64,000 nucleotides of DNA, from NCBI GenBank assembly GCA_006503535.1, contig QYRS01000006.1, positions 3,038,001 through 3,102,000 of the forward strand, in the 5' to 3' direction. Numbering within the stretch: position 1 is the stretch's first letter; every line of letters starts with the position of its first letter. Shown in pieces: positions 1 through 11,122 of the stretch. The translations under genes were made by a program, and so were the position numbers. The notes below the pieces were generated by a model. It did not search any database. It saw only the letters and a program-made list of their open reading frames with translations, and was not told where the DNA came from. This DNA comes from Arthrinium phaeospermum. Its lineage: Eukaryota > Ascomycota > Sordariomycetes > Amphisphaeriales > Apiosporaceae.

Positions 1-3000
1 CACCGGCCCCAAAAGCGATACCCAGGACGAACCTTGTTGTCATAAAAGATGCCGAGCCGAGCCAAGCTATGCACCTACACTACCCAGTCCGCCGTCCCAA
101 TAACGGCACACCGACCTCCACCACTCGACATTCTGAGCATGACAATAAGCCAAGAAACATGCACGACTCCCATCTATGAGCACATGCTGGCTATGTTGCC
201 TCCAGACAAGGAACAAAACGTGGCTTTTCAGACACAGATCCCTCTTCCGAGTATTACAAATAAAGCAAGTTAGAATCGTTCTACGCCTCCAATATGCTCT
301 CTTGCTAAACAAAAGGACATCAGAGCTGCCACGAGTGTCTTTCAGGGGCACCTCAGATACAACCACATAATACCAATCCCAGCCCTCAATGTCTCCTCAA
401 CAAGACTAACTATCGTGTTTACAGTTGTCCTTCAGCGCCATCGATTCGAATCGAATTACAACAAGCTCCCTACAGATACCGAGGTCCGAAGTAAAGGGTT
501 CACTCTGTGTTCCTGCGTCCACAACGGCAAACTCGCACCAACCTGAGGCTCTTGAGAGCTGCATCAGTCTCCTGAAAGAAGATAAGCAGTGCCTGTGATT
601 CTACTCGCATGAGTTTAGTGGTGCTTGGTTGCCACGTGGAGGCCAAGCCAGCAAATACACCTGTATGACCACCATCCGTGATAAGGACATGGATCAGCAC
701 CCGGCACCCAACAACAACGACTTTCTTCGCAAGTTCCTCACTGATCAAGACCAGGCCATCAATATACCCAGGGTTCTCGAAAACAAACATACCATGGAAA
801 TCGAATAACCCCAACCCTTTGATACCATGATCTCAATAATCAACACCATACCCAGTGTTCAAGCAGGTCCTACAGATTACTTGCAAAGGCATGATGGCCC
901 CAGTCCATCCTGGGTCTCCCACAAAGCCCCTAACTCGAAGCTTCCAGGTCTTCCTATCACAACTCCCTAATACTCCACGGTGGTAGATGTGACCGCCATT
1001 TTAGTAGCCAAAGTTGATACAAATATCATCTTCGGACCCTGCACTACCTGGGTAGTTGGACGTGCTCCCCTGCTCGGTAGTGTTTATTTCAATACAAATT
1101 GCATTGTGCGTATGAGACTAGTTGTGATTATACCTGGCTCCAGCACTGGATAACTCCCCTTTCGATGCTGCTTCTGAAAGTTTGATACAGGTAGTAGTGG
1201 TCACTCTCTTCACCGGCTCCAATGTTTCCCCTTTGACTAACATAGATTAACCCTTGCTCATCGCGTGAACTCGCAAACTCAGCCAGCATAGAAACAAGTC
1301 GGCCTCTTTCTGTACAGGAGACTGTGATCCATGCTCTTTTCCATGATGCAAATTCCAAGGTCATGCAAACCACTTGGGGCTCCGGTCATACTTGCTAGGC
1401 TGACCACCCATGCTGCCATTTGTTCTATGAAATAGTGCCCAAGAGATCAGTCCATCTCTGATACCCATAACATCATGGTCCTACATTATCCACTGGACAA
1501 AAGAACATGCTTCATATATGATCTCTACTGTGGTGACCACGCTGAGTAGGAGCCAATGCATCGAAGTCTCACATCTAAATTCCTGAATTCCTTCGACAAA
1601 AATGCTGCTTTGCTCTGGACTGTGATCAAGTGAGACCTTTTCTAGATGAAAGGCGTTGTATTGACTCGAGGTATAGCAAACCTCACACACCTTTTTGTAA
1701 GGGCGTATCCCATCCCAGAGCTGCCAACCCTATAGACCAAAGAAGAGCCAGATGGCGGATTCAAAGCTCCAAACGCAGTCAATAACTATCCCTCATAAAA
1801 GAAAATGCCTGTGAAGTGATTAGAAACACAGAACCATAATCTCTCCCATTCTAGCTTATTCCAAACAACATCTTCGTGGGTATCTTTCTAACCTCTGTGG
1901 TTTCTGGGTCTACTTTGGTTCTAGAAATTCTGAGAAAGTCACAGCTGGGAAAGGGGTTTGGCCCCACGCTTTACCAACAACTGATGATAGTAACAGTGTG
2001 TTTTCTTTCAGTCTGGTCAAGCAAAGTCAACAACGCTCTAGTGGCCCATAAAAATCAAACAAACCTAACCAATCTAATACGCCTGTTAAAACATTATCGT
2101 CAACACAACAAGATGTGAAGCACCACAGCACAGTCATTTGGCGAGTGACCACGAACTCAGCAACATGTATTATTGACAACCGTGTCAGCAGGTATGTATC
2201 TGGCTTCTCAGCCATCAACTTCCGACATTCCTTTCCGACCCCTTTCGTTGCAACCGGTAACTAATTAGAAGGATACAGGACACTGGCCGGTATCAAGAGC
2301 TGTCTGTCACTCCCCATATTCCAGCACACCCAACCTGCCACATAACCTGACCAGAAGTACGAGACCATATCTGAAGCAATTACTACCAGTTTCTCAACGT
2401 CCCCTGTCCGAATAACCGAAGCCGTTCCTGCTCAGGATCTGAAGCCGACCCGTCCAAAAACCAGAAGCGAATTCCATCCTATAAATCGAAGTAGTCCAGT
2501 ATGATGGCTCGAGCCGGCATACTTTACAAACCTTGTTGTCGAAAATCTTCGAACCCACAAGCGATCCAAGAGATCAATACAAAGCAATACTCTCCTAGAG
2601 TTGTTTTTGCAATGAACGAGTGAGAGGCCTTGAGGAGCCTCTGCCTTTCAACAACCCCCTTGATTTGGGTGGCGTTATATGTTTATCCAGACCAGTGATC
2701 AACCCACGGCCTGTGGAATACCTCTGGTCGAAACTGTTGCAACTCCTGCTCCTCCATCAACTGCCTCGTTGGCTCCAGTAGTGACCCAATATCAAGACCC
2801 AGCTGCCGGTCCTCAGCAGGCCTGTCACGTTGTTCGTAGATAGGTTTCTCGACGGCTGACTACTTACTTTGTATGCTTCTTTGTATATGTACTGCCTTTC
2901 CCAGCGTATATAATACAAATACTGTAACTCAATCACGCTGGTTCACATACAGACAAGTTATAATAGTCTCTCGTGTGACAAACTTCCAGATACGGTCTCG

Positions 3001-3600
3001 TATCAGCTTCTGCCATCAAAGCCCCCTTTGCTGCCTCCATGCTCTATCTCAACTGTTGCATTCCTGTTATCTGTCATGACCGAGTCAACCACAGTGCCTG
3101 CTTTTTGGATATGTTTCTATTCCTGATAAACTCTGGTCCCTGCACAAGAGAGTGCGAAGCTCCCTATTTGGCGAACATCTTCGCCTGCTGTTAGAGACAA
3201 ACTCTCCCAAACATAACTTGCCTGATGCAGATGTAAATCCCCTGAAGGCTGATTCGATACTAAAACTCACCAGACTGCAATATGCCCCTGGAAATATATA
3301 ATCTGTAGTATAATATGAGTTAGATGGGCTGCTTGGTCTGCTTTCCCATGTGCGTGTGTGTGATCACAGGGCCGGGCCGGCCCCCCTGGTGTAGTTCGGG
3401 GAGCTCTAGGCCCGAAAGAACCCCCGGCAGCTCACCGGCCCCGGACCTCACCGTCGGTTCGGGGAGCTCGTGCCCTGAAGAGGACTCTGCAGGCCCTGAC
3501 CTTGCTGGCGCTCCGGGTATGCGCCCCTCGCGCCCCTCCGACCCCCCTCGGTCATAGCTCCTGCGTTAGTGTAGACGATGCCATCGTCACCCCCGGCAAG
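1..3600. other. gene-poor region, no intact gene recognised
   Basis: No start-to-stop gene with a recognisable family was found on either strand. The minus strand between about 480 and 1760 holds several protein-like open segments separated by stops. The plus strand has an open segment at 2679-2843 (54 codons) and another at 3080-3298 that lacks an ATG and ends with a stop at 3296-3298. Together these look more like eroded coding sequence than random DNA, but no family could be named. Confidence 0.5.
3361..3560. repeat. GC-rich block with a 63-bp-spaced imperfect repeat
   Basis: This 200-bp block is much richer in G+C than its AT-rich surroundings. The 13-mer GTTCGGGGAGCTC occurs at 3394-3406 and again at 3457-3469, and similarity continues after each copy (CCCGAAAGA versus CCCTGAAGA), giving two imperfect units 63 bp apart. 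It begins just after a run of TGTGTG. Origin is unknown. Confidence 0.5.
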
Positions 3601-3639
3601 GTACCAAGCAACCTTGGCAGAAACGTGGGCCCACGCGGT

Positions 3640-5353
3640 CAGTGCCTAAACCAAACAGCATAAATTCTTCGGATTTTTTAATTTTCTGAAATCTGTTGAA
3701 GTTCCAACAACAACATCACGATCTTGGTAAGTCTGCATTTTCATTTCTTCCTTGCTCCATCCCAACACACATCACCATCTCTACAAGGTAAGATGCCCCC
3801 TATTCTCACCACGTCTACGTCAATGCCTCCATCTCTGTATTTGCGTGGGTAAGTATTAGCAGCCAGGTAAGCCAGCCAGCTCGTCCTCCACTCCAGGCCG
3901 CCCCAGACAATAGGCAAGCCATGATGGAGACGGCCATCTACTCCGCTAGGTTATTCAGTGGATCACCCACTGTCTGCCTTGAGGAGATTGGGCCATGCTG
4001 GCGGTTTACTGGCGGTTATACGCTGTACGAGATGGTGCCCTCCCCTATCCTTAGCGACCAGTCCCCATCAAAACCCCCTAATAGTTAGTGATCTAACTCC
4101 TCCACTGCCTGTGACTTGCTCCTTCCCCTCCAAATACAAGGCCAACTCCATCCACAACCAAGCCTTGTTGCCCAGTCCCATTGCAAGTTCCTCCCCCCTC
4201 CCTCCTCCTTCCTCCTGCCTCCTCCCTCCTCACATCTACAGTGTTTGTTAGGCGAACCACATTCTAACCATCTTCTCGTTTGGTTTAGTATTCGGCCACA
4301 GGTAAGATATTTTATTTTTACATTCCCATTTATTCCATACACATTGCCCAGGCAATCCTCTTTCCCTCCATATATGCCTTTCTTGCCCCATCATCACCAC
4401 ATCCATCACAGCAAGGTAATATTAGGTTCCAATCTGGCTTCCTTATTCCCTCTCTCCCCTCTACAGGCACATCATCTCTTGTTCCATACATCATCGCATC
4501 GTACCCCCATCTGTGTCGTACAGTCACCCTTCATGAGCTTGAGCAGTCCGTGAAGGCGAATCTGTGCCCCAGTTTGGTGCCCACATCTCTTCTCGTCCTC
4601 CCTCTAGAGCCCTGGTCCGCTTTCACTCTTTCATACATCATCCCTCACTCGCTCTTCCATCCACAGTCGCAATATCTTCCTTCAAGAGCTGAAAAGGCAC
4701 ACGAGGGTGATATTACGTCTGAGTTTGGCTTCTACAATCTTCCCTCACTCTCCTCCAACCCGTACATCTGCCACCTGCCCTCTTCAACTTTGCAGTGGCT
4801 GTGATTTATTTTCTCCAAGAGCCGGTTGCACCGTCTGATGTGAATCATCACGCGCTCCTTCCTCGCTTCCATTGGAAATATCTTGCCAAATCATCCCATC
4901 AAATCCAAGCCTCGTCCGTCGGCTCTTATTCAGCCCACTGACTATTCCACAGACAGGAAACTCCCGCATTACTGAGTTTTCGCTTCTGACAAGTGAGTAT
5001 TTATTTCCATTCCCTTTTCCATTATTCTGGCACGTACTCGTCGCTGTCATGGCGGTGTTTACTGCCAGCCCGTTGTGTTCTTTTTCCATCTACTCAACAT
5101 GATTCCACCGTATATTGGTTACCCAGCATACTGGTTTTTTTCACTCCCCTCCTCTTCTTATTTATCTTGCAATCCCCAATAATCCAGTTGCTAAAAAGAT
5201 GATAGCAGAGTCATCAGACCAGAAGAACCAACAACCGCAACATCCACGGATCAGTGAGTATCTCCCCTCACCCCTCCTTTTCAAACACCTACGCCATGTA
5301 TCTGCTTATACTAACCTGCAACCTCCTAGTCGCACAGTTCGCCAGCAAGAACC
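3640..5353 (+). promoter_or_regulatory. long pyrimidine-rich leader of the RRM gene with many splice motifs
   Basis: The 1.7 kb upstream of the RRM gene is strongly C/T-rich on the plus strand. It holds strong donor-like hexamers at 3727, 3788, 3849, 3867, 4302, 4416 (GTAATA), 4993 and 5254. Several are directly preceded by AG, forming AG|GTAAG junctions at 3787/3788, 3866/3867 and 4301/4302. The 4301 acceptor has a CTAAC branch motif at about 4264. The best supported intron is 5254-5329 (GTGAGT, CTAAC at about 5310, CTAG). Intron 4993-5187 is also plausible. The purine-richer pieces between them would be non-coding exons. An alternative is that this is only a pyrimidine-rich promoter. Confidence 0.5.
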
Positions 5354-5394
5354 ATGCCTGCTCAGAACCCTTTCGGTCGTCCTGCTTCGGCTGA
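5199..5394 (+). other. possible upstream ORF overlapping the RRM gene start
   Basis: An ATG at 5199 in the putative leader exon 5188-5253 opens a frame. After removal of intron 5254-5329 it continues past the main ATG at 5354 in another frame and stops at 5392-5394, giving 39 codons plus stop. If this intron is used, scanning ribosomes would meet an uORF that overlaps the main start. The use of the second AG at 5337 would give a different frame that also overlaps. Confidence 0.3.
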
Positions 5395-7685
5395 CCTTAT
5401 AGGTCGCACGCCTCAGCCGCTCGCCCGTACCTCCAGCGCCCGTGAGACAGGCTCACCTGGCGTCATGTCCAGCGGATCCAGTTCAGACGGTAAGTTTCAT
5501 TAACGATTTCCTTGGTTTACTACAATATCCTTCCTCTCCTTCCACAAGTTGATCTAGAGGTTACAATATTTTCCTTCGAAACCAACTGTCACGTCCACCT
5601 GCCTGAGAACACTACCCCAGCCGAGACTTGTTGCCTTCGTCCGGTTGATATTTTCTCTGCATTCACATATATTCGTTGCTGGTTCCCAGACGCTGACTAA
5701 ATAATACCAGGCGGTGCCTCCCTTGGTGCCCATCTCGGCGGCTTGAGCATCAGCGACGCTCGAACATCCATCTTGTCGGATCATGGTTCAGCTCTCCCGG
5801 TCGGCATGACCATGGCGGATGATCCCTTCACTACCCACACGGATCCTGCCAATGCTTACGGCCCTTATGAGGTTGAGCATCTTCGTCCTGGTCTCTCGGT
5901 CAACCGTCTTGACACTGGCTACTCTGAGCACTCACGAAGCCGCCAAGTCTACAATCCTCATGAAGCTCGTCAGCGAGAGGAGCGCGGTCGTCAGACCCGT
6001 CGTCGTCAATACGATGACAGTGGCGTTGATGCACAAGTGTTTTACCCAGCATCTGCTTGCGTCTTCGTTGCTAAGTAAGTTTAACTGCTTTCCAAGCGTC
6101 CTTTAGCCGGCCTATACTGACAGTATACATCATTAGTCTTCCTGAATCTATGGACAACACCCCACTGCAGAAGGAGATCGACGTGAAGTTTAGTGAATTC
6201 GGAACTTGCTTCGTCAAGATCCGGCGCGATAAGAAAAACATGCCGTTCGCTTTCGTGCAGTTCACGGTAAGTCGTTTCGACAAGTATCACTTTCATCAGC
6301 TAGCTAACGTGATACCTCTAAAAAAGAACGATCGTGACGCCAACCGAGCCAGAAACGAAGGCGCTGGCATTACTTTCCAGGGACGTCCTTGCCGAACAGA
6401 GGCCGTCCGCGCCAACCGTGAGTTCCCCTGTCGACCGTTCTCATTCCTATAAATTTCGATTATTAACCTATTTTAAGGAACGTTTATCCTGCGCAACTAT
6501 GTTGGTGGAACAGTTAGCTTGGACGAAGCCCGTGATGTTCTTGAGAAACATGGCGCGATCATTCGTCTGGAGGAGATCAGCCGAGACGTCGCCGACTCAC
6601 ACGGCATCGACCAAGGTGTGCTGGTCGAGTTCAAGAATTTTGATCCCGATCGTGACATCCAGGCTGTAAGTGCTTTCACCTTCTACGTGATGAGCCACGT
6701 GGATTCAACTAACTGTTATTCTTTACAGTCCTTCCGGCACCATGCCATTTATCGTGTTGTCAGTCACGATGTTAACCGGTCCCGTCGATCGCACCCCGAG
6801 GCTGAGCCCGATCGCCAATCGTATGAGAGACGCTCTCAAATCGATCGCCGATCTATATTCATCGGTAACCTCCCTAACGATGTCGACGGTTTAGATCGTG
6901 AAGTTCGTTCGCTGGCTGGCGAAATTGGTAATGTCATCAATGTTCAGGTCATCCGCAAGGAGGGACGCCCTGGTAAGTAATGCCTCGCACTATCCCATAT
7001 CGTGAGATATTTGCTAACATTACCGCCGTTGCAGGCTACGGAGTCAATGTCTTTGCTTTCGTCGAGTATGCTCGCCCCGATGTCGCTGCCATGGCAGCAG
7101 ATGACTTGGTGAGTCTCATTCCCGTCGTTTGATCGCACAAGCATTGAGTCTTAACTAACTATTTTCTAGTCTGGCCGCCGCATCTGTGGCTGCCGGGTCC
7201 GGGTTGAGCTCAAAGAAACTCGCGAATCCCTCGGTAACGATCGCTATGCCCGGAACACATTTCGTCACGCTTCCCCAGAGAGTCGTCCTGCCCGCCAAGC
7301 TGCTGACATCTATACCCCCCGCCGTGTCGAAAACGTCGTCACTGAGGTTGCTACTCCTATGCCTGAGTCGCAACTGCCTGGCAACCCGTTGGTCTCACCG
7401 TACCCTGCTTGGCCTCCATACGGCAGCCCAGCTTACACTACGTCGCCGTTCATGCCAACCGGTATGAATGCGATGATGCCCCCTCATCCCCATTATCTTC
7501 CTCCGTCCATGTCATGGGCCGCACCATATATGACCGACCCTGAGCTAGCACCCCAGGCCTACTGGGCAGCTCTGAACCATGCCTACGGCATTCCTGTTGC
7601 TGGCGCTCCTAATCCTGCTCGAAACGTGGCAAATGACGAGAGTCATGGTCGTGACCAGGAGAATCCGAGCTCGGAGAATGACTAA
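5354..7685 (+). CDS. RNA-binding protein with three RRM domains
   Basis: Predicted exons are 5354-5489, 5711-6074, 6137-6266, 6327-6417, 6478-6665, 6729-6972, 7035-7108 and 7170-7685, giving 580 residues in a continuous frame with GT-AG ends. RRM1 lies at about residues 160-240 with an RNP2-like CVFVANLP and an RNP1-like MPFAFVQF. A second, weaker RRM lies at about 241-315 (RTFILRNYVGG). RRM3 is at about 344-430 with SIFIGNLP and VFAFVEYA. The N-terminus is Ser-rich and the C-terminus is rich in Pro, Met and Tyr with an acidic end. The arrangement suggests a cytoplasmic or nuclear mRNA-binding regulator. I cannot assign it to a named fungal gene. The start ATG is the first in frame after the 5' leader intron. 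The seven introns and long leader make it the most intron-dense gene here. Confidence 0.85.
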
Positions 7686-8737
7686 TTTGGGTAACTGGAT
7701 TCCTTCTTTCTTTTGCTGAGACAGATTTTTCCACATGGCCTGGCTTGGGTTTTGCTTCGGCATCTATAAAGCCGCTGGTGGTTTGAATCTTGTTTCTCAT
7801 GCAGAGAAATATACGGTTCTCAATATTCCAGGGAGATTCTGGCGAACTTTGGCCATTTCGTTCTGCATACCAGTTCTTCTGGAGATGACAAACTTGGCGA
7901 ACTTCATGAATTGTACAATAGTTTTTTCGCAGGCTGATTGAATGCCCTGCGTACAGCACCTCATAGCATGAATAGCATGCATTGCGAGGAGGCTTGGCAC
8001 ACACAGATAGATGGAACGCAGATGTTGTTCCCCCCGCGTGAGAGACTTTTGATACCAAGCAACAACCTAAACAGTGACTTGTTAGAGAAGATGTCGAGTT
8101 ACAGATCCCTGAGACAGGTAAGTCTTTCTCCCCGACATGACTCTATATGCCTTGAAGAAGACACATGCTGATTGCCTCGTATATGCCGCGAGACTCCAAG
8201 GCGTTGAGCGTGATGATGCCTTTTTTCTAGATGCATTTATTTTGAGGCGGCGACCTGCCTTATCGTTTGTTTCGTTTCTACGGGCTTGGCTTGGCTCGGC
8301 ATCGAGTCGTGATGGAGAAAAACGCATCATGCCAGACTTATACGGAATGCAACGACCCTAGAACGGTATCGATTCTTACGAAGAAGTACGTTCAGCCTTC
8401 GGGGATGGAGGCAAGTTCATGCTGAGATCTAGACTGTTCCTGACTGACGATCTGTCGAGGATGGGCTGTTTTTGGTTGCACCGTTCTCCACACTAGGGAC
8501 AAAATGGATAGCGTCACGGCTGATTCCCCGCTATACCGCCGAGGCGCCAACGACGTGCTACAGGGCTAAGCAATATTTTCTCAAGAAGTTATTAACCGCA
8601 GAGTCCCCCGTCGTCCTCCCCCATCTGTCGAATCAGGAGCCTCAACTGTGGTCCAGGAACACTTATACCTGCGAATAGCAACACTCGGATTTTTATATTT
8701 ACTTGCTGCGTACTGGGCGCAAATCGTTGTGCTGAAA
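7686..8737. other. intergenic, 3' flank of RRM gene and promoter of transporter
   Basis: No supported gene was seen. The first part is T-rich, as expected for a 3' untranslated region. Short open frames here have no family signature. Confidence 0.6.
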
Positions 8738-11122
8738 ATGGGCCAACCGTCGTTTGAGGCATCCAATGCCGTCATCTACGTTACCTATGGCGCCTTCCTG
8801 TACGGACTGGACTGGTACTCGCTGTGAAGGAACACTGCGCTGACTGTCTTGTCTATCTAGGGTATTGGGAACAGGGCTGGCCGTGAAGATGTGGAATCAG
8901 CCCAAGGCGGATTTCCTGGCTGGCAACAGAACTCAGACGGGTCAGAAAACATCGAAGAAGATCGCAGAGTTGAGGGTCTGCCACAGGGTCTCACAGAACG
9001 GATCTTCGTCGGAAACTATCCCCTCGCGAGAAGAGCCCGCACGCTAACCATGCCCTACAGCCTTTCCTTTGGCCCTCAACTTCATCGCCGCTGGTGAGTA
9101 GAGGCGACAGCTATGCTGGCTTACCCCCGAGCGAATCATCTCCTTGCCGAGATCCCCCGAGCGGTAGCACAGCTTGATGAAAAGAGTATCGAAATCCCGA
9201 ACGCCTGCATGCGACGACGATGCGGCGAGTCGGGACCACCCGAATGAGCGAGCTCAGCACGAGGTCTAGAGTGACAACGACGACCATGCGCAAACTGACC
9301 ACTAGGTTCGTACCCAAGATGATGATGGTTTTTGCCTCTCCCCTCACTCTTCTTGAACGGCTCGACCGCCTCGAGGTATGAGGGAGAGGCAGAAGGCCGC
9401 GGCTCACTACGGGCGCCGATTCGAAGCAGCCCCTGTCTTGATCCAACCTTCCCCGTGGCGTCCATCGCCGCGAGCGGAAGGAGATCGAGAAAGGGAGCTG
9501 TGAAGATGAAGCTGAGATTGTACCGTAATTACTCGATCAAGTTAATGCTTGCGTGGGAAAAGTGCTGCCGCTCTAATGAACCCCCTCCCCGTTTCTCTCC
9601 CCCTGTTCTTATCTTGCTAACCGTTGCATGCTTTTGTGTGAAACTGCAGCCATGGGCTCTGGTATCCTCTTCTCCTACCCGCAGCTGGCTACGCTGGCTG
9701 GTCTTCAGGGTGTCATTGTTTATGCCCTCTCGACGTCTCTGCCGCTGTTGGTGTTTGCCTCGCTGGGTCCCGTTATCCGGAAGAAATGCCCTGAAGGGTT
9801 TGTCCTGACGGAGTGGACAAGGCAGCGATACGGCATCGTTACAGCGCTATACTTGAGCTTCCTGACGCTCGTGACGTTGTTCCTCTACATGGTAGCGGAG
9901 CTGTCGGCGATAGGACAGGTCATCAATGCGCTCACGGGCGTCAACGAGCTGCCGGTCATCATTGTGGAATGCATCGTGACGACGATCTATACCTGTAAGT
10001 CCCCGCTCGTCAGAGTATTGGAAGACACCGGGCTAACCATCTGGTTTACCAGCGATTGGAGGATTCCGAATTTCCTTCATGACCGACAACATTCAAGGCG
10101 TCATGATCGTGCTTCTGATCATCATCGCTACCATCACCATCGGAGCCAAGACGGAGATCAAGCGGGAGCTGATCGAGTCGTCCGGCCTCCTCGAGCCGAA
10201 CCTCCTGGGCTGGCAGCTCCTCTACATGTTCCCCGTCGCCGTCTTGACCAACGACTTCTTCCTCTCCAACTTCTGGCTCCGCACCTTTGCCTCCAAGACC
10301 GACAAGGACCTCTGGGTCGGCATCAGCATCGCCATGGTGGTGATCATGATCGTGCTGACGCTCGTCGGCTGCACCGGCCTGATCGCCGCGTGGTCGGGCG
10401 CCTGGCCCGGCGAGCCGGCGCAGGACGGCTCCATCGCCTTCTTCCTGCTGCTCGAGCAGCTGCCCAGCTGGGTCGTGGGAATCGTCCTCGTCATGGCCAT
10501 CACGCTGAGCACCGCGGCCTTCGACAGCCTGCAGTCCGCCATGGTGTCGACGGCCTCCAACGACCTGTTCCGCAACCGGCTCAACACCTGGTGGATCCGC
10601 GGCGCCGTCGTCGTCCTCTTCGCGCCCGTCGTCGTCATCGCGATCCGGGCGCCCAGCGTCCTCCAGATCTTCCTCATCTCGGACCTGCTCTCGGCCGCCA
10701 CCATCCCCGTCCTGGTCCTGGGCCTCATGGACTGCTGCTACTGGTGGCGCGGCTTCGAGGTCCTGGTCGGCGGCCTCGGCGGCATCCTCACCGTCTTCAT
10801 CTTCGGCGCCATCTACTACGGCGACGCCCAGAAGGGCGCCGAGCTGATCCTGCTCGAGCAGGGTCTGTACACGGCCGACTGGGGCGCTTTCGGCGCCTTC
10901 GTGGCCGCGCCCTTCGGTGGGCTCATCTGGGGCTTCCTCGCTCTTGGCGCGAGGCTGTCCTACCAGTACCTTATGGCGAAGAAGCGGGGCCACCGTTTCG
11001 ATGCCCTGGACCGACCTCTCATTGCATCCGGCTCTCGAAGCGACCCCGACGACGATACGAACTCCGTCAGCGTTCAGCGCGAGGAGGTGGGCGTTTCGAA
11101 GTCCACCGGCAAGTTCTTCTAA
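8738..11122 (+). CDS. Na+/solute symporter (SSS) family transporter, DUR3-like
   Basis: Predicted exons are 8738-8799, 8861-8940, 9061-9093, 9650-9994 and 10053-11122, giving 529 residues. The frame is set by membrane-helix continuity: the first helix runs into TGLAVKMW across intron 1, followed by FLAGNRTQT, FPLALNFIAA and GSGILFSYPQ, which is typical of the SSS core. About a dozen hydrophobic segments follow, with the conserved CPEGFVLTEWTRQRYG between helices. SSS proteins couple solute uptake to an ion gradient at the plasma membrane. The fungal DUR3 branch takes up urea or polyamines, but substrate cannot be read here. At 529 residues it is shorter than DUR3 (about 690-730). Intron 3 (9094-9649) is 556 nt, unusually long. 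Intron 1 could start at 8800 (GTACGG, preferred) or 8815, and intron 2 has a weak donor (GTCAGA). The last exon is GC-rich at third positions. Confidence 0.82.

Noticed and set aside
4116..4553. 145-codon plus-strand open frame in the RRM leader
   Set aside because: Its composition (Ser, Pro, His, Leu) simply reflects C/T-rich DNA, it contains candidate splice sites, and no domain is present.
10046..10993. 315-codon minus-strand frame opposite the transporter
   Set aside because: It is an antisense shadow of a GC3-rich exon, rich in Gly, Asp and Glu with no domain.
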